Positions 8,805 to 20,100 of a stretch of 64,000 bases of DNA are shown here, piece by piece. Where the stretch lies: contig CAYGUA010000021.1 of assembly GCA_964353015.1 (NCBI GenBank), positions 27,437 to 91,436 on the forward strand, written 5' to 3'. Position numbers and translations under genes: made by a program. The notes below the pieces were generated by a model. It saw only the letters and a program-made list of their open reading frames with translations. It ran no database searches and had not been told where the DNA came from. The number at the start of each line of letters is the position of its first letter. Within the stretch, counting starts at the first letter, position 1. Source of the stretch: JAMZMI01 sp964353015 (GTDB lineage: Bacteria > Bacteroidota > Bacteroidia > Cytophagales > Cyclobacteriaceae).

Positions 8805-9934
8805 TGACTCAAATATTAATTTGTCCTAATACATTCAAAGGAGCCATTTCTGCAGATAAAGCTGCTTCATTGATTAAATCATCATTGTTGCATTTCTATA
8901 CTCCGGCGGAATTGACAATGCTGCCCATTGCCGATGGGGGAGATGGTACTTTGCCAATTTTAGCAAAATACTTCGAGGCAGATTTAATTAAATACCCTAC
9001 CATTGATGCATTAGGAAATCGATTAGAGGCTTTTTACGGCTGGTCAGAAAATTCCCGAATTGGAATCGTTGAGTTGGCAGAAGCAAGCGGAATTCGTCAT
9101 CTTGATATTAAGAATCTAAATCCATGGAAGGCAACAACATTTGGCACTGGTTTGATTATCAAAGAAATATTAAAGAGAAACCCTAAGGTGATATACCTGA
9201 CGGTGGGTGGAAGTGCTAGCGTGGATGGCGGTTTAGGAATACTATCTGCGCTTGGTGTTCAGTTTTTGGATGTCAATAGAAATCCTCCAGATCCGTTGAA
9301 CCCATCTGTTATGTCAGAAATAGCGTTTGTCGATGCGCAGGAAACCAGAAAATTTTTTAGTGATATTAAGCTGAATATTTTGTGTGATGTAGAAAACCCA
9401 TTGCTTGGATCAAATGGTTCAGCTCGGGTTTTTGGACCACAAAAAGGAGCTTCATTACAAGATGTCGAAGCTCTTGAAAAATCTTTGAGCCATTTCAATC
9501 GACTTGTAAAAAAAAATTACGGCATAAATTTAGAAAGCACAAAACATGGAGGAGCTGCTGGTGGTGTCGCAGCTTTTCTTCATGGTATACTGGGCGCTGA
9601 TCTGATTGATGGATCAAATGCCATTTTGGATATAAGCCAGTTTCACGATCATCTGCAAAAAGCCGACATTGTAATCACTGGTGAAGGTAAAATTGATTCA
9701 CAAACAATTTCAGGCAAAGGGCCGGGACGTGTAGCTCAGTTAGCTAAAGCGCAAGGAAAATATGTGGTTGGCATATGTGGAGTTTCAGATCTTGATGATT
9801 ATGTGGGAAATTCATTTGATGAGATTGTTGAGATTAACATAAAAGGTCAATCGCTGGAATCATCCATGTTTCATGCTGAAAAAAATCTCAGCAATGCTTC
9901 ATATCATTTGGGACAAAGATTAAAGGCCCAATAA
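8804..9934 (+). CDS. Glycerate kinase (GlxK/GarK family)
   Basis: A 376-residue enzyme that phosphorylates glycerate with ATP. The start MTQILICPNTFKGAISADKAA matches the family N-terminus and overlaps the preceding stop by one base. An upstream in-frame TTG would give 14 extra residues and is not favoured. Family blocks visible are PIADGGDGT, VGGSASVDGG (nucleotide/glycerate site) and ITGEGKIDSQT. Its 3' end overlaps the convergent TlpA-like gene by 15 bases. Confidence 0.92.
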   Translation: MTQILICPNTFKGAISADKAASLIKSSLLHFYTPAELTMLPIADGGDGTLPILAKYFEADLIKYPTIDALGNRLEAFYGWSENSRIGIVELAEASGIRHLDIKNLNPWKATTFGTGLIIKEILKRNPKVIYLTVGGSASVDGGLGILSALGVQFLDVNRNPPDPLNPSVMSEIAFVDAQETRKFFSDIKLNILCDVENPLLGSNGSARVFGPQKGASLQDVEALEKSLSHFNRLVKKNYGINLESTKHGGAAGGVAAFLHGILGADLIDGSNAILDISQFHDHLQKADIVITGEGKIDSQTISGKGPGRVAQLAKAQGKYVVGICGVSDLDDYVGNSFDEIVEINIKGQSLESSMFHAEKNLSNASYHLGQRLKAQ

Positions 9935-10489
9935 GAAAGTTCTAAATTCTTCTGAATCATATTTTGCCATACCATGTCGTTCTGCCACGATTTTCCCATC
10001 AGGCGAAATCACATATGTGGTTGGAATAGAGCGAGCCTGATATACGGAGGGAAGTCCGCTGTTGAGGAAATAAACAGGAAAATCGTATTCTTTGTCCTGC
10101 ACGAATTGTTTCGCCTTGAACTGATTTTCATCTACTGAAATCATCACAAATTCAACATCAGCATGGACATTTTCATATAAACTTTGAATGTCGGGCATTT
10201 CGGCAATGCATGGTGGACACCAAGTTGCCCAGAAATTGATGAAAATAGTTTTACCCCTGAATTCTTCAAAACTAATATTTCGTCCTGCTGCATTGGTCAA
10301 CTGAAAATTATAATCAGCTTCCTGAACGGTTTCAAAAGTCGTGTTAGGTTTGAAAATCCCAGTAGAAAGTGCAAGTCCTTGAATATATCCAATCACCTGA
10401 GTGTGATAACCTGTGAAATAAAGTGTGGCCATCACAGCGATTAGTAACACCCATTCGATTATTTCTCTTTTCGAAGATTTTTTTGCCAT
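9920..10489 (-). CDS. TlpA/ResA-like membrane-anchored thioredoxin
   Basis: A 189-residue protein with one N-terminal membrane helix (about residues 13-32) and a periplasmic thioredoxin fold. The redox motif is WATWCPPC in the middle, followed by the cis-proline region SIPTTYVI. Proteins of this type reduce disulfides outside the cytoplasm, for example in cytochrome c maturation. The partner is not indicated by the neighbours. It is transcribed alone, convergent with glycerate kinase. Confidence 0.88.
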   Translation of the reverse strand: MAKKSSKREIIEWVLLIAVMATLYFTGYHTQVIGYIQGLALSTGIFKPNTTFETVQEADYNFQLTNAAGRNISFEEFRGKTIFINFWATWCPPCIAEMPDIQSLYENVHADVEFVMISVDENQFKAKQFVQDKEYDFPVYFLNSGLPSVYQARSIPTTYVISPDGKIVAERHGMAKYDSEEFRTFLLGL

Positions 10490-10555
10490 TTCGACAGATT
10501 AAATTTTTAATTGATTTTAGTCGTTAATATTTACCTGAATAAATTCTAAGACTTA

Positions 10556-10563
10556 TAATTTTG
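10556..10563 (+). promoter_or_regulatory. Possible -7 element of the tex promoter
   Basis: TAATTTTG fits TAnnTTTG and lies 96 bases before the tex start. No convincing -33 element is present. Confidence 0.35.
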
Positions 10564-10659
10564 GTGCCCGATAAAATTGATACTAATACCGAGAGATTTT
10601 CAATACAATAATAATCAGGACAGCATTAGTTCCCTTTAAATCAGAAATATAACATTGAT

Positions 10660-12915
10660 ATGACCAATTACCCCGCGAAAATAGCCCAGGAGCTTTCATT
10701 GCAATCGAGATACATAAATGCTGTTATTGAGCTGCTTGATGGCGGTGCAACAGTTCCATTTATCTCGCGATACAGGAAGGAACTTACGGGCACAATGGAT
10801 GAAGTACAAGTGGCGCAAGTTCGCGATAGGCTGAATCAATTGCGTGAGCTAGATAAAAGAAGAGAAGCAGTTTTAAAGTCGATTGAGGAGCAGGGTAAAC
10901 TTACACCAGAGTTGAAATCAAAAATTGATGCTGCCGATACCATGTCAGTTCTCGAAGATTTGTATTTACCCTATAAGCCAAAAAGGAAAACTAAGGCATC
11001 AGTTGCCAAAGAAAGAGGATTGGAACCATTGGCCAAATTGATTTTCGAACAAAGAAATGTAGATACGGACTTAGAAGCGGGCAAATATATCAGCGATGAG
11101 AAGGAAGTTGCAAGCGTGGATGAAGCGTTACAGGGAGCGAGAGACATCATTGCCGAATGGGTAAGTGAAGATGCCGAATCAAGAAAGAAGATCAGAAACT
11201 TGTTTCAATCTGAAGGGGTCGTGTCATCTAAAGTGATGAAGGGTAAAGAAACTGAAGGTGTTAAATACAAGGATTATTTTGAATGGCAAGAGCCAGTAAA
11301 AAATATACCATCGCATAGATTATTAGCAATAAGAAGAGCCGAAAAAGAAGGGATTTTGTCGATGGATCTTGCTCCAGAGGAAGAAACGGCCGTAGGTATA
11401 CTGAATAGGGTTTTTGTGCAAACTGACAATGAGGCATCCCAACATGTTGCTACCGCTGTAAAAGATTCATATAAGCGGCTGATCAAGCCAAGTATCGAAA
11501 CGGAGATTCGTTTGGAATCAAAGAAAAAAGCAGATCTTGAAGCGATTGGAGTGTTTTCGAAAAATCTAAAGCAGCTATTGATGTCGGCTCCTCTTGGCCA
11601 AAAAGCAGTGATGGCTATCGATCCAGGTTTCCGAACAGGCTGTAAATTGGTTTGTTTGGACAAACAGGGGCAGCTTTTGGAACATACTGCTATATATCCG
11701 AATGAACCACAAAAGGAATTTCAAAAAGCATCACATGTTGTGCTTTCATTGGTTCAAAAACATAGTATTGAAGCTATTGCAATTGGCAATGGAACAGCGG
11801 GCAGAGAAACAGAGCATTTTGTGAAATCTGTGGGTTTGCCAAATAATATCATCATTGCCATGGTCAATGAAAGTGGGGCTTCTATTTATTCAGCATCAGA
11901 GGTAGCTAGAGAGGAATTTTCAGCATATGATTTGACTGTGCGTGGTGCAGTTTCAATTGGAAGAAGGATGATGGATCCTTTGGCGGAGCTGGTAAAACTT
12001 GATGCCAAGTCAATTGGAGTGGGGCAATATCAGCACGATGTAGATCAAAATGCATTGAAACTTAGCCTTGATGATGTTGTGATGAGCTGTGTAAATGCTG
12101 TAGGTGTAGAACTCAATACTGCTAGCAAGCAGCTATTGACTTATGTATCAGGATTAGGGCCACAATTGGCTGAAAATATTATCCAATTCAGAAATGAAAA
12201 TGGTGCATTCAAAAGTAGAGAAGATTTGAAGCGGGTGCCTAGACTTGGAGATAAAGCATTTGAGCAGGCGGCTGGTTTCCTTCGCATTAATGGTGCTACA
12301 AATATATTAGATCAAAGCGCTGTTCATCCCGAACGATACGAAACTGTTCAATCAATGGCCAAAGATCTTGGCTGTCAGGTGGAAGATTTAGTTCGAGATT
12401 CGAATTTGAGAAAGCGTATCGAATTGAAGAAATATGTAAACCAAGAGATTGGTTTGCCTACGCTGCAAGATATTGTATCTGAATTAGCAAAACCAGGTCG
12501 TGATCCAAGGGAGCAATTCGAAACTTTCTCTTTTGCAGATCATGTACATGAAGTTAAGGATCTGACCGTGGGCATGAAACTTCCAGGGATCATAACCAAT
12601 ATCACCAAATTCGGAGCGTTTGTAGATGTGGGTGTGCATCAGGATGGTTTGGTACATGTCAGCCATTTAAAAGATGGATTTGTATCTGATCCAGCTCAAG
12701 CTGTGAAATTGCAGCAAAAGGTGATGGTGACTGTTATGGAAGTGGATGTGCCACGAAAAAGAATTTCTTTATCAATGAAATCGGATCCATTTGGCACAAA
12801 ACCAGCGGTCGGAAATAATCGGGCACAGTCAAGCCCAAAGAAAAAAGATAACCCTGCACAAGAAGGAGATCTTCAGGCTAAATTGGCCATGTTAAAAGGT
12901 AAATTTGGAAAGTGA
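10660..12915 (+). CDS. tex: Tex family RNA-binding protein
   Basis: A 751-residue cytoplasmic protein with the full Tex layout: N-terminal helical region, YqgF/RNase H-like core around residues 320-450 (MAIDPGFRTGCKLV), helix-hairpin-helix repeats around 485-560, and an S1 domain at about 640-715 (GMKLPGIITNITKFGAFVDVG). Tex is a conserved nucleic-acid-binding factor linked to transcription. The final 35 residues are a lysine-rich, low-complexity tail. The downstream lipoprotein starts within the tex stop (GTGA). Confidence 0.96.
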   Translation: MTNYPAKIAQELSLQSRYINAVIELLDGGATVPFISRYRKELTGTMDEVQVAQVRDRLNQLRELDKRREAVLKSIEEQGKLTPELKSKIDAADTMSVLEDLYLPYKPKRKTKASVAKERGLEPLAKLIFEQRNVDTDLEAGKYISDEKEVASVDEALQGARDIIAEWVSEDAESRKKIRNLFQSEGVVSSKVMKGKETEGVKYKDYFEWQEPVKNIPSHRLLAIRRAEKEGILSMDLAPEEETAVGILNRVFVQTDNEASQHVATAVKDSYKRLIKPSIETEIRLESKKKADLEAIGVFSKNLKQLLMSAPLGQKAVMAIDPGFRTGCKLVCLDKQGQLLEHTAIYPNEPQKEFQKASHVVLSLVQKHSIEAIAIGNGTAGRETEHFVKSVGLPNNIIIAMVNESGASIYSASEVAREEFSAYDLTVRGAVSIGRRMMDPLAELVKLDAKSIGVGQYQHDVDQNALKLSLDDVVMSCVNAVGVELNTASKQLLTYVSGLGPQLAENIIQFRNENGAFKSREDLKRVPRLGDKAFEQAAGFLRINGATNILDQSAVHPERYETVQSMAKDLGCQVEDLVRDSNLRKRIELKKYVNQEIGLPTLQDIVSELAKPGRDPREQFETFSFADHVHEVKDLTVGMKLPGIITNITKFGAFVDVGVHQDGLVHVSHLKDGFVSDPAQAVKLQQKVMVTVMEVDVPRKRISLSMKSDPFGTKPAVGNNRAQSSPKKKDNPAQEGDLQAKLAMLKGKFGK

Positions 12916-13763
12916 TTAAGCAACTCTTTTATATCGTATTTTTTGTTGGCCTTCTTTTAGGTTGTGTCGAAACGGATATAGTAGAAAGATATACTCCAGC
13001 ACAGGTGGAATATTTATTGAGTGGAGGTGATATCAAAACCTGGTTCGTGTCGGAGATGACAGTTGATGGAGTCAAAATGCCTGTTTCATCATGCCAAGAC
13101 AGTGTTAGATGGGTTTTTGAGGTGATTGATGCAGACTCAATTTCTAGCTATCAATTAATTTTTGATTCTAATTGCATTTTATACGACACCATCTTTTTTG
13201 GTGAATTCTCCGCTTCAGATGTCGGAGGTAGATATACGGATACTTTGAAATTTAATGGTGGCAATATGAGTTTTATGTATCCTGATTATATCAGAGGTGG
13301 ATCATTTGCTGTGAGATACACACAAAATGGTCAAGCAATCAATGCTTTTTTGATAGAAACAAAATCTGATATTCTGAGTCGATATGTGGATTATTTCCTA
13401 GCTGGTGGGAATAATCCTGATGATTCGCGTGAGTGGTTTATTACCTCCAATTCTGTAGATGGAATTCGTCAAACAATCAACGATTGTTCAGATAGCGTTA
13501 AATTCGTTTTTTCGCGAGATGCTCAGAATAACCTTCAACTGAATCAAATTGTTCCTATTGATAGTTGTCGATCTCTTCAGACAATATATTTTGGGGAAGC
13601 GTCTGTACCTGTAAACAGTCCTGAAGGATATTTTGAAAATCAAATTATCTTGATAAATGGTGTAACTGAGGAAATGAAAATTTCAAACTTTACTTCGAAT
13701 CAATTTACTGCGACATACAAAATAAACACGCTGGATTATCAGGTCACTTACAACGCAAATTAG
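12912..13763 (+). CDS. Lipoprotein with two tandem copies of an unknown domain
   Basis: A 283-residue protein beginning at GTG, overlapping the tex stop by four bases. The N-terminus is a lipoprotein signal with lipobox LLLGC (Cys18). The mature part consists of two related halves, about residues 30-150 and 153-283. Each contains a GG..., W(F) and SVDG/TVDG block, a CxDSV(R/K) block and an IFFGE/IYFGE block. Paired cysteines recur in both halves (SCQDS and NCSDS). I do not recognise the family. It is probably anchored in the outer membrane or periplasm; the link to tex is through transcription only. Confidence 0.75.
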   Translation: MIKQLFYIVFFVGLLLGCVETDIVERYTPAQVEYLLSGGDIKTWFVSEMTVDGVKMPVSSCQDSVRWVFEVIDADSISSYQLIFDSNCILYDTIFFGEFSASDVGGRYTDTLKFNGGNMSFMYPDYIRGGSFAVRYTQNGQAINAFLIETKSDILSRYVDYFLAGGNNPDDSREWFITSNSVDGIRQTINDCSDSVKFVFSRDAQNNLQLNQIVPIDSCRSLQTIYFGEASVPVNSPEGYFENQIILINGVTEEMKISNFTSNQFTATYKINTLDYQVTYNAN

Positions 13764-14110
13764 CCAACTTGTAATTCCACCTTTATTTATCAAAACTCTA
13801 TTACCTAGGACTTCTTTATTACCTAAGACTTCTTTCAAAAAAGTTTATGGTTTGAATATCAGCATATGCTCTAAATCCTCTTGAATTTGGATTTAACTTA
13901 CAGCTGTCGCATGATTAAATCATTGATATCTAATCATTCAGAATCCAAAATCAATTCTTATTTCTACTAAAGGAGATGTGCTTTTTAAATTCAATTTAAA
14001 ACAAAAATCAAAATGAATTGTTCCTCATTAATTAGGCGATTAACACAGCATTATTCAAAGATTTAAATGAACTATAGCTATATTGCCGATTTATTTTCCC
14101 ATTCCGAAAA
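13764..14110. other. Gene-free region before the giant secreted-protein gene
   Basis: 347 AT-rich bases without a credible ORF. The only structure seen is the short tandem duplication at 13801-13836. No clear TAnnTTTG promoter was found, though transcription of the following gene must start here or be read through from tex. Confidence 0.6.
13801..13836. repeat. 18-base tandem duplication
   Basis: TTACCTAGGACTTCTTTA at 13801-13818 is followed directly by a copy with two differences at 13819-13836. It looks like a replication-slippage duplication. Confidence 0.75.
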
Positions 14111-17100
14111 TTGTTGCTTTTGAGATTTAAAATCAGATATTCCATTGTTCTATTATTGTCATTTTTGTCTGCAATAAGCTATGCGCAAACAGGACCTGGT
14201 GGCGTGGGGAGTACGGCTGGTTCTGCTGGGCAACCCCAAAATGTACTTTGGGTGGATGCTTCAAACCTAGGGTTGGTCAATGATGATGATGTAAATAATT
14301 GGGCAGATCAAAGTGGAAATGGAAATGATCTGCAACAATTGGCGACTAAAAATCTGCCAATTTTCCGGAATGATGGTCTCGCATCAGGTAATTATCCAGT
14401 AGTCCGATTCGACGGGACAGAAAGATATTTATCATTGACCGATAACTCAACGATCAGTGGTTTGCCGGGCGTTTCTATATTTATAGTTTATCAAGCTTCC
14501 ACTTTAGGTGGCGCTCGAGGTATAGTTTCCAAAAGACTCAGTTCAAGCAGCAATGAGGAGTATAGCGTGTTTTCTCATACAAGTAACTACCTCAATTTTG
14601 ACATCAACACGGGTTCAGATAGTCGGTCCAATACATCACCAACCAGTGTATCTACAGGTACTGACTATATTTTTTCGGCCATATACGGCAATTCATCCAA
14701 ATCGATGTACCTGCAATCAGTGCAGGCTGGTACCTCTCAGACTAAAACTGGCACGATTTCAAACGGTACAGCTCCTTTGTTGATTGGAGCATTGAACGAG
14801 AGTTATGGTACTTATTTCGCCGGAGATATCGCCGAAATCATTATTTATGGGCAAGGTTTGAATGCAGCACAGCGCCTGTTGGTAGAAAATTATCTTGCTC
14901 AAAAATATAACATTGTTATAACCAACGATTATTATTCAGGTGCTGGTTCCGGTTATGACCTAGATCTTGCAGGTGTTGGAAATTCCTCTGGTGAAACACA
15001 CAATGAAGCCCAATCCGATGGGCTCACCCTTGGTATTTATGATGGTTCTTTTTCTACTGGAGAATTTGCCATGTTCGCCCATAATGGGCATGTAGCCTCT
15101 ATTGTGTCTGATAGTCTTAGCGGAAATATCAGTATGCAAGAAAGATGGTCCAAAGCATGGTATATCGACAAAACTGGTTCTGTGAATGTCTCTATGGCTT
15201 TTGATTTTGGGGATGTGATTGGCGGACTTTATCCTCAGACAGTAACAGACTATAGATTAATCAGAAGAAATGGTGCGGACTATGAAGAAGTCACAACAGC
15301 CTCCGTCTATGTTTCAGATGATAAATTGATTTTCAACGTTGAGGATCTTAATTTCTCTGATGGATATTATTCCATTGCCACTGTAGATAATATCACGGCA
15401 CCATTAGATGGTGGGGCGCAAAAAGTATGGTATTCTTTCAAAAATGGTAATTGGCAAGACCCTTTAAGCTGGACGTTAGATGGTGCATCGACACCTCTTT
15501 ATTTAAATCCGACCAATGGTATTCCTTCTGGTTCTGATAAGGTGGTGATCACATCTGGCAAGACCATTAGCATGTTGATCACAGATGGTTCGGCAGATTT
15601 TAACAACGCAGCAGTAAGTAATATGGATGTAATCGGAATACTTGATTTAGGTTCTTCCTATGGCCATACTATCACTGAATTAAAAGGAACAGGCAAAATA
15701 AGACTTAGAGGATCCTCAGTCACAGATGAGATCAATTTTGTATCAGGTGACATAAGCAATTTCATATCCTCAGATGGCGGGGTATTAGAAATTTATGGTA
15801 ATGGTTTGGATATCGTTAGCGATGCTACATTCAATGATCTCATTGTTAATTTGGAAGCAGATACTGACATATCCGTATTAACCGCCAATCTCACATTAAA
15901 TGGTAATTTGACTGTAAATTCAGGGGTATTTCAAATCAATGACAACACAGCTGCAAATAATCTTAATGTTGTTTTGAATGGTGATCTTTATGTTGCTTCA
16001 TCTGGCGGCATAAGTACAGGTACTGGAAATTCTCGTCATCAATTTGATTTTTTTGGAAATTTTGTGAATGATGGAGCAGTCGCCTTCACACAGAGAACAA
16101 CAGCAATTCCTGCTTCTGAAGCTACAGATGGAATAGTTGATGCAAACTTTATCAACGACAGTAAGGATCAGTCGATCCAATGTAATAACGTCACTCATTT
16201 TTACCGCATTGAGATTAATAAAGGAGAAGATGATACTTATTCACTCGAAATATTATCTGAAGATGCTTCTTATTTCAATCTGAACGGATACGCTGCGCAG
16301 GGACACGGAAATACCGATCAGCTTACGAGCAATAGTAATGCGCTTGGATTACTGAAAGGTACAGTTAAAATAGGATCGAATGTCACTATTGGCGCACTCA
16401 ATACTGGTGGAAATTATAATATTTCGGTGGCCGCCAGACTTTGGGTTGATGGTGGAAATGTGACCAAGTCCGGTGGAACAGCCATAGTTCCGTATGGAGG
16501 AATTGTAGTTTCGGGTGGACAGCTAACTTCAAGTGTCGCTAGCGGTATTACTACTAGAGGCAATGGTTATTTAACCGTAACCGGAGGTAAGGTATTGATG
16601 AATCAATTCAGAACCTCCATATTTGGAGCTGTCAATCAAGGCGGCTATAGTCAGTCTGGTGGTGAGGTTTATGTATCAGGTGGAAGCACAAGTACGGACT
16701 ATTATTCCTTCAGCTCCACCTACGAAGGAAATACTTTTGCCATGAGTGGCGGTGTGTTAACTATTAATGCGAATTCAAGGGGAGGTATTTTTATCAATGG
16801 TACACCTGGTAATTTTAATGTTTCAGGAGGTGAAGTAGTCTGCGAACTTGATAACAACAATGATTTTCTCCTAACATCCGCAGCTCCTTTTTATAATCTT
16901 ACGGTTCGAAAGACAACCAGCAATTCTGGATTTGTGATACTGGGAGGTGGTACTTCAGCTAATGGCAGCTCGGATCCTCGCACACTTGCACCTCAGGATC
17001 TTTATGTATTGGGCAACCTTACACTACAAAACAGCTCAGCCTCGTTTGTAGATTTCAATGGCAATACAACAACTACTGGGTACCAATCAATTTTTAATGC

Positions 17101-20100
17101 GAATGGAGTTGATATGTACTTGTCTGGAAATTTAATCGAGCAAACCGGAGCTCAATTGACTTTAGGCGCGAATACAGTTACTTTTCAAGGTGCTGGAACT
17201 AATTTGGCAAGTTTTGACCCAGCATCAAGTCAGTTATTTAACAATGTAACTATTGATAAAAATTTATTTGAACATGGCCTTAGAATCACCGGTGGCAATG
17301 CCACATCAGCCATGCAAATCACTGGAGAACTGAGATTAGAAAAAGGTAAAGTTTTTCATCAGATCTATCATGTAGAATCACTAGGTAACATTTATCTGGC
17401 TGATACTGTGGGAATAGCAGGTTCGACAGGTTCAGTTATTATGAATGGGGCGGCACCTCAGACCATTAGCACGGATGGAAATGGTGCATTTTATAATCTG
17501 GAAATCGATAATACAAACGGAGTGAGCATGGAAGGTGATCTATCCATAGAAGCTCTTTTTACTTTGACAAATGGAGTTTTTGACATCAATACAGATCATT
17601 TGACTTTAAAAGAGGCAGTGGCTGGTTCTGGTTTTAGTACAACCAAAATGATCCAAACAAATGGCAACTCATCGGATGAAGGTCTAACCATATACATTGA
17701 TGGTGTCTCAGCGACAGAAACGATTTTATTTCCAATTGGAACTGACATTAACACTGTTCGATATACACCAGTTACAGCATCTTTATCAGGAATTGACAAT
17801 GATGGTTATATCACCTTGCGTGTATCCGATACAGAACTCCAGACTGTTGATTTGTCTGTTTTGTCCAATAACCTGCTCACATATTATTGGAGGATTAGTC
17901 ATATTGGGTTTGAAGATGGTTCTATTCCTAATGTTGACTCATATGTCTTTACTTCGTCTGATTCTGATGATCCTGATGGTGGTGCTACTCCGGCCGGATT
18001 TGATTCGAACTTTGTGCCCGGCAAGGTGCTCGATGAATTGCCTTATTTAAGATCACAGGAGACGTCAGGTGGTATTAGCGGTTTTGAAATAACTTTTGAT
18101 GGTGCTGGGAGTGGCTTTGCACTTGAAAATGCAAATTATACAGCTGGTGATGGCACGACTTCTTTATTCACTGGCGCACCTACAATTTATTATAGCAGAT
18201 CAGTGGATGGTAATTGGTGGGAGTGGCAGGAGACAAACCATTGGTCTACAGATCAAACCAATCAGCACATTGGCCCACCGGCAGGTAGCTATCCACAAAA
18301 TGGTGACATTGCGGTGGTTGGAAGTGATTTCGTAAACGCACTGACGGGTGGTACCTACTCCTTGTCAGGCACAGGCAGACATCAAATCCGAATCGATAAC
18401 ACGGTAGGAAATATCACAGTAGCTGAAATAATATTTGATTCTCAAGCAGGAGGAACTGCTCTGAATGTGACGGACATGTCAAGGGTAAGAGTAAGTAGAA
18501 ATATTACATTAACGGCAGGAAAAATAAGCGGGACTGGTGAAATGGTTCAGGATATAGGCAGTACTCCAGCGCTTACCGGAACGATCATTGCTGATTTGGG
18601 TGAGTTTGTAAAAGATGAAAATAACGGATGGTTTTTCTGGTTTCAAAGTGCTGCGAATCTGACTATTTCTGATCGATTTGAATATCCTATTTTCAGAACC
18701 TTCGGATTGAGTGGTACGCTAGACTTCTCTCAAGATGTAACGGCCAAAGGTGCAGTAATTGATAATAGTACTTCACTTGCTGTCACAAATGATTATTTCA
18801 TTGAGGGACAGGTATTGATTGGTTCAAATGGTGAAGGAACTTTGAAATTCGCCGATGTTGGATCTAATCTGACATTTGAATGTGGATCCCTCGTGTTCAG
18901 CAACAATGTCGGTAACAATGTTGCAGTTGAAAATGCGGGAACAGATATTCATAAATTAATTGTCAATGAAGATATCACCTTAAATCAGGGAACAGGTTTT
19001 AATCTTACATCTGTAAGCGGTGCACAAGTGATTCTTGAACTGAAAGGCACAGGATCACATAGTTTTACCAATAATACAAGTTCAGTTGCAGAGCTTTATC
19101 GCCTGATAATGAATAAAGGAACTGATACAACTTCGTCTTTTACATTTAATGATGATTTTAACCTGAATGGGTCTGTCGCCACATCGACTGCAGACAGCCT
19201 TGCGATGGTTATCCAAAATGGAAAACTCATCTTGGACAATAGCGGAATTGATGTACATCTGACAAATGGAGGAGCTGATTTCGAAATTCCTGCTAGCGGA
19301 GGATTGGATATAAAACAGGGGACATTGCGAGTCGCAGGTGACGATTCAGGTATTATATTGGACGGACTTCTCAGGGTAAGTGGTGGTGCGTTGAATATGG
19401 ACGATGCGGTTAACAATGGAAATAATTACATAGAGTACAGTAGCTCAGGTTCCGCGATTTTCGAAATCTCCTCAGGATCGTTGACGCTAGGTTCGCAATT
19501 TAGAAGAAGTCTGACGTCAGCCAGTGGGATAATAAAATATAGACAAAGCGGGGGAACTGTCATCGTGGGTCAGAATGCAGCTCCACAAACCACACGTGGT
19601 GTTTTTGAAGTATTGGGTGTTGGAAGTGAGTTTTATTTTACCGGAGGTACGTTTACTTTGGTAAGAGGCATAAATTCTACAACTGTACCGAGTCTTCTTA
19701 CGGAACCTGAAAATTACGATTTTGCTGGTTCCACGATTGTCATAGGAAATAGTGATACTCCCGCTGGTACTGCAAGTAGTCAAATAGGAATTAAATCGTC
19801 AATTCCTCTATTCAACTTGACTGTCAATAACGACAGTGGGAATGATCCTGTGGTATGGCTTTACGCCCGGCCTCTTACCTTAGATGGTGACTTCAATCTA
19901 TCTTCAGGTGCGAGTTTTAATTCCAATGGATTAAATGTGATTTTAAACGGGGATTTTGTAAATGATGGCAATTACATCCCAAACAGCAATACCACAACTT
20001 TTTCAGCCACCACCGGCACACAGATCTATAGCGGTGCAGGTTCAGCAACGTTTTACAACCTTGTCAAATCTGGAGGAGGCACGGTGAATTTGTCACAGGA

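Noticed and set aside
11274..11663. Antisense 129-residue ORF opposite tex
   Set aside because: It sits opposite the conserved YqgF-like core of tex and shows no protein-like motifs.
17697..18050. 117-residue ORF in another frame of the giant surface gene
   Set aside because: The long frame around it is continuous with good domain structure, and this ORF has no start context or motif.
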